Source: Kocuria marina (GTDB lineage Bacteria > Actinomycetota > Actinomycetes > Actinomycetales > Micrococcaceae). From it: a DNA stretch of 64,000 nucleotides. Of this stretch, positions 21,545 through 30,001 are shown piece after piece. The stretch is from NCBI GenBank assembly GCA_014652975.1, contig BMZV01000006.1, forward strand, positions 1 through 64,000. Reading direction: 5' to 3'. Position 1 is the first letter of the stretch; the number at the start of each line of letters is the position of its first letter. Under the pieces are notes generated by a model. It did not search any database and was not told the DNA's origin. It worked only from the letters and a program-made list of their open reading frames with translations. The translations under genes were made by a program, and so were the position numbers.

Positions 21545-21588
21545 GTTCAACGAACGTTCACCTGGGGATGACGATTCGTTCACGGCAG
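21545..21588 (+). promoter_or_regulatory. PHO-box-like array of 11-bp direct repeats
   Basis: Four consecutive 11-base units: GTTCAACGAAC, GTTCACCTGGG, GATGACGATTC and GTTCACGGCAG. Three begin GTTCA, matching the GTTCACC-type direct-repeat units bound by PhoP in Streptomyces and resembling RegX3 sites. Placed between senX3 and phoU, it is a strong candidate for autoregulation by RegX3 and activation of phoU. Confidence 0.65.
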
Positions 21589-21673
21589 CCTGTGAACCTG
21601 GTCGGGCGCGTGCGAATTCGTCGTGCCGCTCCCCCGATGACATCCCGATGGCACCCGGCCCACTCAACCCGCG

Positions 21674-21679
21674 TAGGCT
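21674..21679 (+). promoter_or_regulatory. -10 box of phoU
   Basis: TAGGCT 44 bases before the preferred phoU GTG and about 85 bases downstream of the PHO-like repeats. No clear -35 is visible, as expected for an activator-dependent promoter. Confidence 0.4.
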
Positions 21680-21717
21680 ACGGACCAGGACTTGCCATGA
21701 ACGAAAGGACGCCCCCT

Positions 21718-22416
21718 GTGCGTAAGGTTTTCCAGGCTGAGCTCCACCAGGTCGGTGAGGAGCTGATTCAGATCGCCACGCTCGTGCAGCAGGCATTGGG
21801 CAGCGCCCGCACCGCATTCCTCGACGCCGACATCCAGGTGGCCGAAGAGGTCATCTCCAACGACGCTCGCATCGACTTCCTGCAGAACGATCTCGATGAG
21901 CGTTCCATCGACATCCTGGCCCTGCAGTCCCCCGTGGCCTCCGACCTCCGCATGATCGTGGGCGCGCTGCGTATGAGTGCCTCGCTCGAGCGCATGGGCG
22001 ACCTGGCCCGTCACCTAGCCCAGCTGGCCCGGTTGCGCTTCCCCGAGCCCGTCCTGCCCGAGGCCATGCGCGGGCACTTCGAGGAGATGTTCGACATCGA
22101 CGCGCGTCTGGTCGAACGCGTGATCTCCGTGCTCGAGGACCGGGACATCTCCGAGGCGGACCAGATCTTCGCCTTGAAGTCCGAGCTGAACCTCAAGCAC
22201 CAGCAGGTGTTCGAGATGCTCGCGGATCCCGACTGGGATTCCTCCGTGCCCACCGCGGTGGACGTCACGCTCGCTTCCCGCTACCTCGAACGCATCGGTG
22301 ACCACGGCGTCTCCGTGGCCCGCAAGGTCTCCTACCTCGTGACCGGCGACTGGGCCCCCGCGACCGACAGCCACCCCACCGGCCACGGACACATCGGCGC
22401 CGACGCCGGCGAGTGA
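21718..22416 (+). CDS. phoU: Phosphate signalling regulator PhoU
   Basis: 232 residues from the GTG at 21718, which follows AAAGGA by 9 bases and gives the family-typical MRKVFQAELHQVGEEL; an ATG 7 codons upstream (21697) is possible but lacks a ribosome site. Two three-helix PhoU repeats are visible, with metal-binding acidic motifs near SLERMGDLARHLAQLARL and YLERIGDHGVSVARKVSYL. PhoU links the Pst transporter to SenX3 and represses the Pho response when phosphate is ample. Divergent from senX3. Confidence 0.95.
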   Translation: MRKVFQAELHQVGEELIQIATLVQQALGSARTAFLDADIQVAEEVISNDARIDFLQNDLDERSIDILALQSPVASDLRMIVGALRMSASLERMGDLARHLAQLARLRFPEPVLPEAMRGHFEEMFDIDARLVERVISVLEDRDISEADQIFALKSELNLKHQQVFEMLADPDWDSSVPTAVDVTLASRYLERIGDHGVSVARKVSYLVTGDWAPATDSHPTGHGHIGADAGE

Positions 22417-22561
22417 GCGGTGCGGGTCCCGGTGGCGTGAGCCGCCGGAACCCGTGACGGCGCGCCCCGGGTGGGATCATCCGGGGACCGGCCCGAGCGG
22501 CGTCGTCCGATCGCTCCGAATGGCGGCGTACACGCGGCCCCGCGAGACACGGCGACAATGA

Positions 22562-22593
22562 GAATCCCCGGCACCGAAGTGTGCCGGGGATTC
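22562..22593. terminator. Terminator between phoU and gpmA
   Basis: Perfect 13-bp stem: GAATCCCCGGCAC (22562-22574) and GTGCCGGGGATTC (22581-22593), loop CGAAGT. It lies between two convergent genes, 19 bases after the gpmA stop on the minus strand. Confidence 0.85.
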
Positions 22594-22611
22594 GTCACGG
22601 TGCCAGAAGGG

Positions 22612-23370
22612 TTACTTCTTGCCCTGGTTGGCCACGGCCTGGATGGACTCGGCGGCGGCGTCCGGGTCCAGGTAGCGCCCACCGGGGGTCACGGGCTTGA
22701 GGTTCTGATCCAGCTCGTAGTACAGCGGGATGCCCGTGGGGATGTTCAGCCCGGCGATGTCGTCGTCCGAGATACCGTCCAGGTGCTTGACGAGTGCGCG
22801 CAGCGAGTTGCCGTGCGCGGCCACGAGGACCGTCCTGCCGCTCTTGAGATCGGGGACGATCTGCTCCTCCCAGTACGGCAGGAACCGCTCCAGGACGTCC
22901 TTGAGGCACTCAGTGCGGGGCAGGTCGGGAACGTCCGCGTAGCGGGGATCCCCGGCCTGCGACCACTCGGAGGAATCGTCCAGGGCGGGCGGCGGGGTGT
23001 CGTAGGAACGGCGCCAGACCATGAACTGTTCCTCGCCGTACTGCTCGCGGATCTCCGCCTTGTTCTTGCCCTGCAGGGCACCGTAGTGGCGCTCGTTGAG
23101 CCGCCACGACCGCTTGACGGGGATCCAGAGGCGGTCCGCGGCGTCGAGCGCGAGGTTGGCGGTGTTCATGGCGCGGCGCAACAGGGACGTGTGCACCACG
23201 TCCGGCAGCAGCTGGTTCTCGGCGATCAGTTCACCGCCGCGGGTGGCCTCGGCGCGGCCCCTGTCCGTGAGCGGGACGTCCACCCAGCCCGTGAACAGGT
23301 TCTTCTCATTCCAGTCGGACTGACCGTGGCGCAGCAGGATGAGCTTGTGGGTAGCGGAATCGTTAGCCAT
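22612..23370 (-). CDS. gpmA: 2,3-bisphosphoglycerate-dependent phosphoglycerate mutase
   Basis: 252 residues from the ATG of [17 protein letters not shown]. Glycolytic enzyme interconverting 3- and 2-phosphoglycerate. The phospho-histidine is H15 in [52 protein letters not shown] and the second histidine in [11 protein letters not shown] are all present. Length matches dPGM. GACAAT 6 bases before the ATG hints at a leaderless start, with one mismatch to TANNNT. Confidence 0.96.
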   Translation of the reverse strand: MANDSATHKLILLRHGQSDWNEKNLFTGWVDVPLTDRGRAEATRGGELIAENQLLPDVVHTSLLRRAMNTANLALDAADRLWIPVKRSWRLNERHYGALQGKNKAEIREQYGEEQFMVWRRSYDTPPPALDDSSEWSQAGDPRYADVPDLPRTECLKDVLERFLPYWEEQIVPDLKSGRTVLVAAHGNSLRALVKHLDGISDDDIAGLNIPTGIPLYYELDQNLKPVTPGGRYLDPDAAAESIQAVANQGKK

Positions 23371-23426
23371 GGGGCCATTGTCCCACCCCGGGGCCACCGA
23401 GGGAACGCGTGTCGTGACGTGCGCAC

Positions 23427-23441
23427 TACAGTGTGGGTGTG
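23427..23441 (+). promoter_or_regulatory. Leaderless promoter of the methyltransferase gene
   Basis: TACAGT (23427-23432), 6 bases, then GTG at 23439. This decides between two nearby in-frame GTG codons (23433 and 23439). Confidence 0.55.
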
Positions 23442-24254
23442 CCAACCCAGCCCCGCCCCGTGGGATCGATCACCCGCGGGACCACGAACCCGAACCGCCT
23501 CCGGCGCGCGGACCGGTACCTCACCGGGGTCCTGGCCCCGCTCGTGCGCCGGGCATACGACCCCCTGCTCGTGGACCTGGGGTTCGGGGCGGCCCCGATC
23601 ACCGCGGTCGAGCTGTGGCAGCGGGCGCGCACGGTGCGCCCGGACGTGGAGGTCATGGGCATCGAGATCGACCCGGACCGGGTGGCCGCGGCCCAACCCC
23701 ACACCCGCCCGGGGCTGTCCTTCCGGTGTGGGGGCTTCGAGATCCCCTCGGGGTCACGCTCCCCGGTCTTCGTACGCGCGTTCAACGTGCTGCGGCAGTA
23801 CCCGGTGGAAGAGGTCCCCGCCGCGTGGCACCTCGCGTGCGGGCGGCTCGCGCCGAACGGGGTCCTGATGGACGGCACGTGCGACGAGATCGGGCGCCTG
23901 GCCACGTGGTTATGTTGCACCGTGGAGGGCCCCCGCACCTTCACCGTGAGTATGCGTCCAGGTGCGTTCACCGTGCCCTCGGACGTGGCCGCACGACTGC
24001 CCAAGGCGTTGATCCACCGTAACGTCCCGGGCGAGCGGGTCCACGCATTCCTCGCGGCCGCCGACGCCGCGTGGCTGGCCAACGCGGCCCTGTCACCATT
24101 CGGTCATCGACAGCGCTGGACGGCGATGTGCCGGGACCTGCGCGCCGCCGGGTGGCCCGTACTGCACGGGCCCCACCGGTGGCGGCTCGGGGAACTCACG
24201 GTGCCGTGGTCCGCGGTCGCGCCGGACGAACCGGGATGGCGCGTCGAGGGCTGA
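23439..24254 (+). CDS. Class I SAM-dependent methyltransferase-like protein
   Basis: 271 residues. Residues about 40-75 show the Rossmann nucleotide-binding pattern: [20 protein letters not shown] (motif I) followed by [14 protein letters not shown] with an acidic residue at the end of strand 2. The rest ([33 protein letters not shown]) fits a class I methyltransferase that has drifted. Substrate unknown. The C-terminal third ([24 protein letters not shown]) is conserved-looking but unassigned. Divergent from gpmA, convergent with the DUF2516 gene. Confidence 0.8.
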   Translation: MPTQPRPVGSITRGTTNPNRLRRADRYLTGVLAPLVRRAYDPLLVDLGFGAAPITAVELWQRARTVRPDVEVMGIEIDPDRVAAAQPHTRPGLSFRCGGFEIPSGSRSPVFVRAFNVLRQYPVEEVPAAWHLACGRLAPNGVLMDGTCDEIGRLATWLCCTVEGPRTFTVSMRPGAFTVPSDVAARLPKALIHRNVPGERVHAFLAAADAAWLANAALSPFGHRQRWTAMCRDLRAAGWPVLHGPHRWRLGELTVPWSAVAPDEPGWRVEG

Positions 24255-24264
24255 CCCACCGAGC

Positions 24265-24286
24265 CCGTGGGAGGTCGACCCCACGG
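24265..24286. terminator. Weak hairpin between methyltransferase and DUF2516 genes
   Basis: Arms CCGTGGG (24265-24271) and CCCACGG (24280-24286), loop of 8. Convergent gene ends lie on either side. The stem is short and there is no T-run. Confidence 0.4.
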
Positions 24287-24332
24287 TGGCTCGACATGCG
24301 CTCCGGGAGAGACCTCGAACGGTAAATGCCTA

Positions 24333-24683
24333 CTACTTGTACCCGGGGTTCTTGGACTCGCCCGAGACAGCGGGGCGCACGTCCGCGAGGTACACCCCGG
24401 TGATCGTCGCGGCGATCAGCATGAGGATCAACGAGCCGGTCCCCGGGACACCCACGGCCAGCAGCGTGAGGGTGGAGAACACTGCACTGAACACGGACAC
24501 CACCGCGGCGCCACCTGTCAGGGCGAGCCAGAACGTCTTGGTCCGCTTCCACGCGCGTTCGAACTGCACCGCCGAACGCCGCAAGCAGTCGAACACCGCG
24601 AGCAGCGCGAGGACGGCCACCACCAGGGTGATGGCGTAGTCCAGGTAGTTCGCCAGAACGATGGCCCAAGGAATGGAAGTCAC
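24333..24683 (-). CDS. DUF2516 family membrane protein
   Basis: 116 residues. Two or three hydrophobic helices (about 4-30, 50-75 and 80-98: ITLVVAVLALLAVFDCL, GGAAVVSVFSAVFSTLTL, SLILMLIAATITGVYL) and the C-terminal YLADVRPAV typical of DUF2516. A basic loop (RAWKRTKTFW) separates helices 1 and 2. Function unknown. The GTG start is set by TAGACT 6 bases upstream; that -10 box overlaps the end of the neighbouring trans-sulfuration gene. Confidence 0.85.
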   Translation of the reverse strand: MTSIPWAIVLANYLDYAITLVVAVLALLAVFDCLRRSAVQFERAWKRTKTFWLALTGGAAVVSVFSAVFSTLTLLAVGVPGTGSLILMLIAATITGVYLADVRPAVSGESKNPGYK

Positions 24684-24695
24684 GGGGTCAGTCTA
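24681..24695 (-). promoter_or_regulatory. Leaderless promoter of the DUF2516 gene
   Basis: Minus-strand TAGACT (24695-24690), 6 bases, GTG at 24683. The box includes the stop-codon region of the upstream gene. Confidence 0.55.
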
Positions 24696-25823
24696 TCGAT
24701 CCGCGAGCGCGTCGAGTCCGGCCCGGAGGTCCTCCCAGAGGTCCTCCACGTTCTCGATCCCCACGGACAGGCGCAGCAGGTTCTCGGGGACGGTCTCCGG
24801 TTCGTCGTGGTGGCGACGACGCCGCTCGATCAAGGACTCCACCCCGCCCAGGGACGTGGCGGGGGTCCACACGCGAAGGTCCGTCAGGAGACGTTCGGCC
24901 GCAGCGACGTCGCCGTGGGGGACCACCGAGATCACCGAACCGAAACCGCCCTGCAATTGCGCGGTGGCGCGCTCGTGGCCGGGATCGGACGCGAGGCCCG
25001 GGTAGCGCACGTGGGCCACGGCGGGGTGGGCCTCGAGCCGGCGGGCCAGTTCCGCGGCGGTGGCCATGGAACGTTCCACGCGCACCGCGAGGGTACGCAC
25101 GCCGCGCAGCGCGAGCCACGCTTCGAAGGGGCCGGGGATCCCGCCCTCGAGAGATCGCTGGGAATGCAGGCGTTGCCGCAGCTCGGGCGTGGCGCACAGC
25201 ACCGCACCCATCAACACGTCCGAGTGACCGGCGATGTACTTGGTCGCGGAATGCACCACCAGATCCGCCCCCACGCCCAGGGGACGCTGCAGCAGGGGCG
25301 TGGCGAACGTGTTGTCCACGCACGTGAGCACCCCCTTTTCCCGTGCGGCGCGCACGAGTGCGGGCACGTCCGCGATCTCGAGCATGGGGTTGGTGGGGCT
25401 CTCGACCCAGAGCATGTCCGCGCCGTCGAGTGCCGCGGAGGTGGCCTCGGTGTCCGTGATGTCCACGGTGCGCACCGTGAAGATGCCGCGCTCCTGCCAT
25501 GTGTGCGCGAGCGCCACGCTGCCCTGGTAGCTGTGGCGCGGCAGCACGAGCGTGCCGCCCACGGGCACGAGGGTGAGCACCGCGGTGATCGCGGCGAGCC
25601 CGGACGCGTAGGACAGCGCGGGGCACGGGGCCTCCTCGAGCTGGGCCAGGACGTCCTCGAACGCCTCCCACGTGGGGTTGGTCAGCCGAGCGTAGGTGCG
25701 GTCCGCGGGGTCGAGCTCCCCGGTGCCCCGGTAGGTGGAGGTCAGCACCACGGGCGGGTTCACGGGCGCGTCGTGTTCGTGGTCGGGGCGGCCGCCGGCG
25801 ACCACCACGGTGTCTTTACGCAT
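24693..25823 (-). CDS. Trans-sulfuration enzyme (cystathionine gamma-synthase-like, PLP)
   Basis: 376 residues, normal for the Cys/Met-metabolism PLP family. Visible are YARLTNPTWEAFE, SYASGLAAITAVL, the substrate-loop WVESPTNPMLEIADV, DNTFATPLLQRPL and the cofactor lysine in VVHSATKYIAGHSDVLMG. Such enzymes use O-acylhomoserine, cystathionine or methionine; the sequence alone does not separate cystathionine gamma-synthase from gamma-lyase, so I give no symbol. The ATG start is supported by TAGGCT 6 bases upstream. It is divergent from tmk. Confidence 0.9.
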   Translation of the reverse strand: MRKDTVVVAGGRPDHEHDAPVNPPVVLTSTYRGTGELDPADRTYARLTNPTWEAFEDVLAQLEEAPCPALSYASGLAAITAVLTLVPVGGTLVLPRHSYQGSVALAHTWQERGIFTVRTVDITDTEATSAALDGADMLWVESPTNPMLEIADVPALVRAAREKGVLTCVDNTFATPLLQRPLGVGADLVVHSATKYIAGHSDVLMGAVLCATPELRQRLHSQRSLEGGIPGPFEAWLALRGVRTLAVRVERSMATAAELARRLEAHPAVAHVRYPGLASDPGHERATAQLQGGFGSVISVVPHGDVAAAERLLTDLRVWTPATSLGGVESLIERRRRHHDEPETVPENLLRLSVGIENVEDLWEDLRAGLDALADR

Positions 25824-25835
25824 TGCTCCAGCCTA
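25821..25835 (-). promoter_or_regulatory. Leaderless promoter of the trans-sulfuration gene
   Basis: Minus-strand TAGGCT (25835-25830), 6 bases, ATG at 25823. Confidence 0.6.
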
Positions 25836-25904
25836 ATCCCGCGGCGCCGTGCGGCCCGTCCTGTGGACGCCCACGGCACCGCTGTAGCTGTCGGGTGCGA
25901 TCGC

Positions 25905-25919
25905 TACAGTGGGGGCGTG
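25905..25919 (+). promoter_or_regulatory. Leaderless promoter of tmk-holB
   Basis: TACAGT (25905-25910), 6 bases (GGGGGC), GTG at 25917. It faces the opposing promoter of the trans-sulfuration gene about 70 bases away. Confidence 0.6.
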
Positions 25920-26573
25920 AAGCAATCAGCGCGCGGGGCCCTCATCGTGTTCGAAGGCGGTGACGGCGCCGGGAAGTCCACCCAGGCTGCGGCGCTCGTG
26001 GCCGCCCTGCGCCGCGACGGTCGTACCGTGACGCCCACGCGCGAGCCCGGGGGCACACCCCTCGCGGAATCTGTGCGCGCGCTCGTGCTCGATCCCTCCC
26101 ACGCGCCGGTGTCCGCGGTGACCGAGGCACTGTTGTTCGCGTCCGCGCGCGCGGACCACGTGGCGCGCAGGATCCGCCCCGCCCTCGAGCGCGGGGAGGT
26201 CGTGATCTGCGACCGGTTCGTGGACTCCTCCGTGGCGTACCAGGGGGCGGGACGCGGGCTGGGCACCGAACGCGTGCTCGAACTGAACCGGTGGGCCGTG
26301 CAGGGTCTCGTCCCGGAGCTCACCGTGCTGTTGGACGTGGACCAGACCACCGCCGAGGCCCGACGCCGCGAGCGCGCCCTGGCCACGGACCGCATGGAGT
26401 CCGAGGCGCGGGCGTTCCACGACGCCGTCAACGCGGCCTTCCGCGAGCTCGCCGCGCATGCACCCTCCCGCTACCTGGTCCTGGACGCGTCCGCGCCCGC
26501 GGCCGAGCTCACGGACGCGATCGTGGACCGGGTCACCGGGATCCTCGCCGAGCGCACAGAGGTTTCCGCGTGA
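25917..26573 (+). CDS. tmk: Thymidylate kinase
   Basis: 218 residues from the GTG at 25917, chosen because of the TACAGT box and because the fold starts at ALIVFEGGDGAGKST. Phosphorylates dTMP to dTDP. Walker A GGDGAGKST is at about 14-22, the TREPGGTPLAESVR loop and DRFVDSSVAYQGAGRGLG follow, and LDVDQTTAEARRRERA leads into the LID. It overlaps holB by 4 bases (GTGA), a pairing common in Gram-positive bacteria. Confidence 0.96.
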   Translation: MKQSARGALIVFEGGDGAGKSTQAAALVAALRRDGRTVTPTREPGGTPLAESVRALVLDPSHAPVSAVTEALLFASARADHVARRIRPALERGEVVICDRFVDSSVAYQGAGRGLGTERVLELNRWAVQGLVPELTVLLDVDQTTAEARRRERALATDRMESEARAFHDAVNAAFRELAAHAPSRYLVLDASAPAAELTDAIVDRVTGILAERTEVSA

Positions 26574-27697
26574 GCGTGTGGGACGAGGTCGTCGGTCAGC
26601 CCCGCGTGGTGGAGCAGTTACAACGCGCGGCCCGCGACAACGACCCGACCCACGCGTGGCTGTTCACCGGGCCCCCGGGCTCCGGTCGCTCCACGGCCGC
26701 GCGCGCCCTGGCCGCAGCGCTGTTGTGCGAGCACGGCACGGGCTGCGGCACGTGCCACGCGTGTCGCACGGCGTTCGCCGGGACCCACGCGGACGTGACC
26801 CATTTCGTCACGGAGAACCCGCAGATCAGCATCGAGGAAGCCCGCGAGCTCGTGGTCAAGGCGCAGGATCGGCCCTCCGTGGGCTCGTGGCGGATCATGA
26901 TCGTCGAGGACGCCGACCGGATGACCGAGCGCACCTCCAACGTGATGCTCAAGAGCATCGAGGAACCCCCTCCGCACACCATCTGGTTGTTGTGCGCCCC
27001 CTCCCCCATGGACGTGCTCGTGACCATCCGTTCCCGCTGCCGCCCCGTGACCCTCAAGGTCCCGTCCCCCGAGGACGTCGCCCGGTTGCTCGTGGCCCGG
27101 CACGGGGTCCCGGAGCAGCGCGCCATCGAGTGCGCGCGGTTGTCCCAGTGCCACGTGGGCGTGGCCACGCGACTCGCCCTGTACGACGACGCCCGCACCC
27201 GCCGCCAGGAGGTCGTCTCCCTGCCGCTATCCATGCACGGGGTGACCCGGGCGGTCAAGGCCGCGGACCGCTTGCACCGCCTCGCCGTGGACGAGTCCAC
27301 CGCGGACGCCGAGGCCCGCAACAACGAGGAACGCGCGCAGTTGCTCGCGGCCATGGGTGCCCCCGAAACCGGCCGTGTGCCACCCGCCATCCGGGGTGCC
27401 CTCAACCGGCTCGAAGCCGATCAGAAGCGACGCTCCCGGCGCATCCAGACCGACACCCTGGACCGCTTCCTGATCGACCTCACCACGTTCTACCGGGACG
27501 TGCTGAGCGTTCAGCTCGACACCGGGACGGTCCTGATCAACCAGCACCTGGGTGAGCAGATCCACGGGTACGCGACCAACACCACCGCCGAGCACACCTT
27601 GCACAAGATCGACGTGATCAGCGAGACCCGGCGCCGCATCCGCACCAACGTCAGCGCACAACTCGCGTTCGAGGCCATGATGGTGGCCATCGTCTGA
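26570..27697 (+). CDS. holB: DNA polymerase III delta-prime subunit
   Basis: 375 residues from the GTG at 26570 (AGAGG 8 bases upstream); the longer open frame upstream overlaps tmk. Clamp-loader AAA+ subunit. The P-loop is GPPGSGRST with Arg in place of the usual Lys, as expected for a delta-prime subunit that does not hydrolyse ATP. A four-cysteine zinc module (CEHGTGCGTCHAC) follows, then VEDADRMTERTSNVMLKSIEEPP and the sensor-1-like TIRSRC. The C-terminal collar domain is helical. Coupled to tmk by a 4-base overlap. Confidence 0.95.
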   Translation: MSVWDEVVGQPRVVEQLQRAARDNDPTHAWLFTGPPGSGRSTAARALAAALLCEHGTGCGTCHACRTAFAGTHADVTHFVTENPQISIEEARELVVKAQDRPSVGSWRIMIVEDADRMTERTSNVMLKSIEEPPPHTIWLLCAPSPMDVLVTIRSRCRPVTLKVPSPEDVARLLVARHGVPEQRAIECARLSQCHVGVATRLALYDDARTRRQEVVSLPLSMHGVTRAVKAADRLHRLAVDESTADAEARNNEERAQLLAAMGAPETGRVPPAIRGALNRLEADQKRRSRRIQTDTLDRFLIDLTTFYRDVLSVQLDTGTVLINQHLGEQIHGYATNTTAEHTLHKIDVISETRRRIRTNVSAQLAFEAMMVAIV

Positions 27698-27711
27698 GCC
27701 GAGAGGACCCC

Positions 27712-29280
27712 GTGAACCGTTCCCTCCCCCGCCGCCTGGCCGTCCTGCTGTGCACCGCCGCGCTGGCCTTGACCGCGTGCGCCGATCCCTCCCGGGAGTC
27801 CGGCGCCCGGGGCAGCGCGGACCCGGACGTCACCTCCGGCGTGGACTCCGCGCTGACGTCCTACTACACCCAGACGCCGCAGTGGCGGGAGTGCACCAAG
27901 ACCTCCGAACGGCAACAGTTCCCGAGCGGTCTGGAGTGCGCGAGCATCACGGTCCCCGTGGACTACGCGAACCCCTCCGCCGGTGACACCACCGTGGAGA
28001 TCGCCCGGTTGAAGGCCACCGGCTCCTCCCCCGCGGGTGCCCTGTTCCTCAACCCCGGCGGGCCGGGCGGATCCGGCGTGGACATGATGGGCTCCGCAGA
28101 CTACTTCACGGCCAAGGAGGTGCGCAGGAAGTACGACCTCGTGGGGTTCGACCCCCGCGGTGTGGACCGTTCGGACGGGATCCGCTGTCTCACGGATCCG
28201 GAGATGGACCAGTGGCGTTCCGAACCGGCCTTCGACCCGCGCCGGCAGTCCCTGGACGAGGTGCGGCAGAGCTCCCGGGAGATCGGTGAGAAGTGCCACG
28301 AGCACTCCTCGGCCGTGGTCTCCCACATGGACACCCAGAGCGTGGCCCGGGACCTGGACGTCCTGCGCGCCGTCCTGGACCAGCCCGCGACCCACTACCT
28401 GGGGTTCTCCTACGGCACCGAGATCGGCGCCACGTACGCGCACCTGTTCCCCCAGCGTGCCGGGCGCATGGTGTTGGACGGCGCCGTGGACCCCACCCTG
28501 GACGATCGCGCCACCACGCTCGCGCAGGCCAAGGGCTTCGAGGACAACCTGCGCCACTTCGTGGCCGACTGCCAGGAGACGAACAACGACTGCGCCGTGG
28601 CCGGCGCGGACGTGGACGCGGGGATGGCCACCATCCAGCGCATGTTGCGCTCGGTGGCCCAGGACCGCCCCACGGTCTCGGACGGACGCTCCGTGACGCC
28701 GACCAATGCGATCGAGGGGATCCTGGTCCCCCTCTACTCGACCGCCTCGTACCCGCAGCTGAACTCCGCCCTGCAGCAGGCCCTGGACGGCAACCTGGAC
28801 GCGCTCATGGCGTTCTCCGACTCCAACCACGGGCGTGAACCCTCCGGGAAGTACACGTCCAACGTGTCCATGGCGTTCACGGCGGTCTCCTGCCTGGACA
28901 CGGTGTCCAACGACGTCACGGACGAACAGATGGCCCGGGCGGCCCGTGAGATGACCCAGCAGGCCCCCACGTTCGGTCCCTACCTGGGTTATGGTGCGGC
29001 CGCGTGCCAGGGCTGGCCGGACAAGCCCGTCAAGCCCTTGGACACGTATCGGGCGGATCTGGAGACTCCCACCCTGGTGATCGGCACGACCCACGATCCC
29101 GCCACCCCGTATCCGTGGGCCCATTCCCTGCAGCAGCAGATGGGCGACGCCCGTCTGCTCACCCACGAGGGATACGGGCACACCGCCTACACCTCCGGCA
29201 ACCCCTGCGTGACCCGCGCCGTGGACGACTACCTCCTGGACGGCACCCTGCCGGACGAGGGTGCCACGTGCGGTGACTGA
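27712..29280 (+). CDS. Secreted alpha/beta hydrolase, tripeptidyl-aminopeptidase-like lipoprotein
   Basis: 522 residues from a GTG with GAGAGGA upstream, 14 bases after holB. A signal peptide ends in a lipobox (ALTAC), so the protein is probably membrane-anchored outside. Alpha/beta hydrolase fold: oxyanion region LFLNPGGPGGSG, nucleophile Ser in GFSYGTEIG, acid in IGTTHDPATPYPWA and base His in EGYGHTAY. The C-terminal TAP-like segment and total length match the Streptomyces SlpD/SlpE and mycobacterial CaeA-type peptidase/esterase family. Substrate not predictable. Confidence 0.9.
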   Translation: MNRSLPRRLAVLLCTAALALTACADPSRESGARGSADPDVTSGVDSALTSYYTQTPQWRECTKTSERQQFPSGLECASITVPVDYANPSAGDTTVEIARLKATGSSPAGALFLNPGGPGGSGVDMMGSADYFTAKEVRRKYDLVGFDPRGVDRSDGIRCLTDPEMDQWRSEPAFDPRRQSLDEVRQSSREIGEKCHEHSSAVVSHMDTQSVARDLDVLRAVLDQPATHYLGFSYGTEIGATYAHLFPQRAGRMVLDGAVDPTLDDRATTLAQAKGFEDNLRHFVADCQETNNDCAVAGADVDAGMATIQRMLRSVAQDRPTVSDGRSVTPTNAIEGILVPLYSTASYPQLNSALQQALDGNLDALMAFSDSNHGREPSGKYTSNVSMAFTAVSCLDTVSNDVTDEQMARAAREMTQQAPTFGPYLGYGAAACQGWPDKPVKPLDTYRADLETPTLVIGTTHDPATPYPWAHSLQQQMGDARLLTHEGYGHTAYTSGNPCVTRAVDDYLLDGTLPDEGATCGD

Positions 29281-29406
29281 GGCCCGCCGCCGGGTGCCAT
29301 CCACGCGGCCACCGGCCCCTGTACCCGGGTGATCCGTGATTGGTGGTGTTCCGGCCCGATCTGATACTGTTTCCGGGTGCATCTGGGCCGCAATGGTCCC
29401 GGTCAC

Positions 29407-29482
29407 GCCGCCTTAGCTCAGTCGGTAGAGCGATTCACTCGTAATGAATAGGTCGCCGGTTCGATTCCGGCAGGCGGCTCCA
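29407..29482 (+). tRNA. tRNA-Thr (CGU anticodon)
   Basis: 76 bases including an encoded CCA. Acceptor GCCGCCT pairs with AGGCGGC; D arm GCTC...GAGC; anticodon stem ATTCA/TGAAT with loop CTCGTAA gives anticodon CGT; T arm GCCGG/CCGGC with TTCGATT. All stems are intact. Confidence 0.97.
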
Positions 29483-29488
29483 TGGACC

Positions 29489-29533
29489 ATCCCCGTTCTC
29501 CCCGGCAGGACCTGCTGCGCGGAGGGCGGGGAT
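29489..29533 (+). terminator. Terminator after tRNA-Thr
   Basis: ATCCCCG and CTCC (29489-29501) pair with GGAG and CGGGGAT (29521-29533) across small internal loops, followed by CGTCATTT. It starts 7 bases after the tRNA. Confidence 0.6.
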
Positions 29534-30001
29534 CGTCATTTCCGCGCCTGCTCCCTGTTTAGTGCGGCTGGCCCCTGCCACCCGCCCTCCGTCGGCCGGC
29601 ATCTGTGGTTTCAGGCCTGTGGGTCCTTACGCCGGTGACATATTGGCAACGATTTCGCGCAACACTTCCTAAACACAACGCTGTTCCATAACATATGTGT
29701 CAGGACGTTGTGGCTCTGGCTGCCCAATGATCCAGAACAGGGGACACCATGGCGCCCCGGGGGTTCCTTCAATCGGCCGAGATCCACGACCGACGGGCAA
29801 GGGGAACCCCCGGAGCCCCTCCCGAGCCTGAGACGCCACCGTCCACACCCACATTTGTTGCCTGCGGGCATCGGGTGCGCTGAGGGTGCAATACCTCTGA
29901 GACACCGCTCATCCGATGTGAACGTCAACCACCCAGGGGAACGTCAACCATCCCGAGAGACGTAACGGATCCGATCACACACCCGTTACCCGGTGGGACC
30001 C
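29534..30001. other. Gene-free stretch with an AT-rich segment and short repeats
   Basis: No convincing gene. 29637-29705 is clearly AT-richer than its surroundings. GAACGTCAACCA occurs twice, 19 bases apart (29920 and 29939). GTAACGG (29962-29968) pairs with CCGTTAC (29983-29989) and may be a weak terminator for the minus-strand gene ending at 30002. Small open frames here lack coding character and start signals. Confidence 0.5.

Noticed and set aside
26570..27697. Loss of function in HolB because the P-loop Lys is Arg
   Set aside because: Delta-prime subunits do not need ATP hydrolysis and often lack this Lys; the rest of the protein is intact.
29407..29482. tRNA-Thr as a phage or island attachment site
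   Set aside because: No integrase, no displaced copy of the tRNA 3' end and no foreign gene cluster follows.
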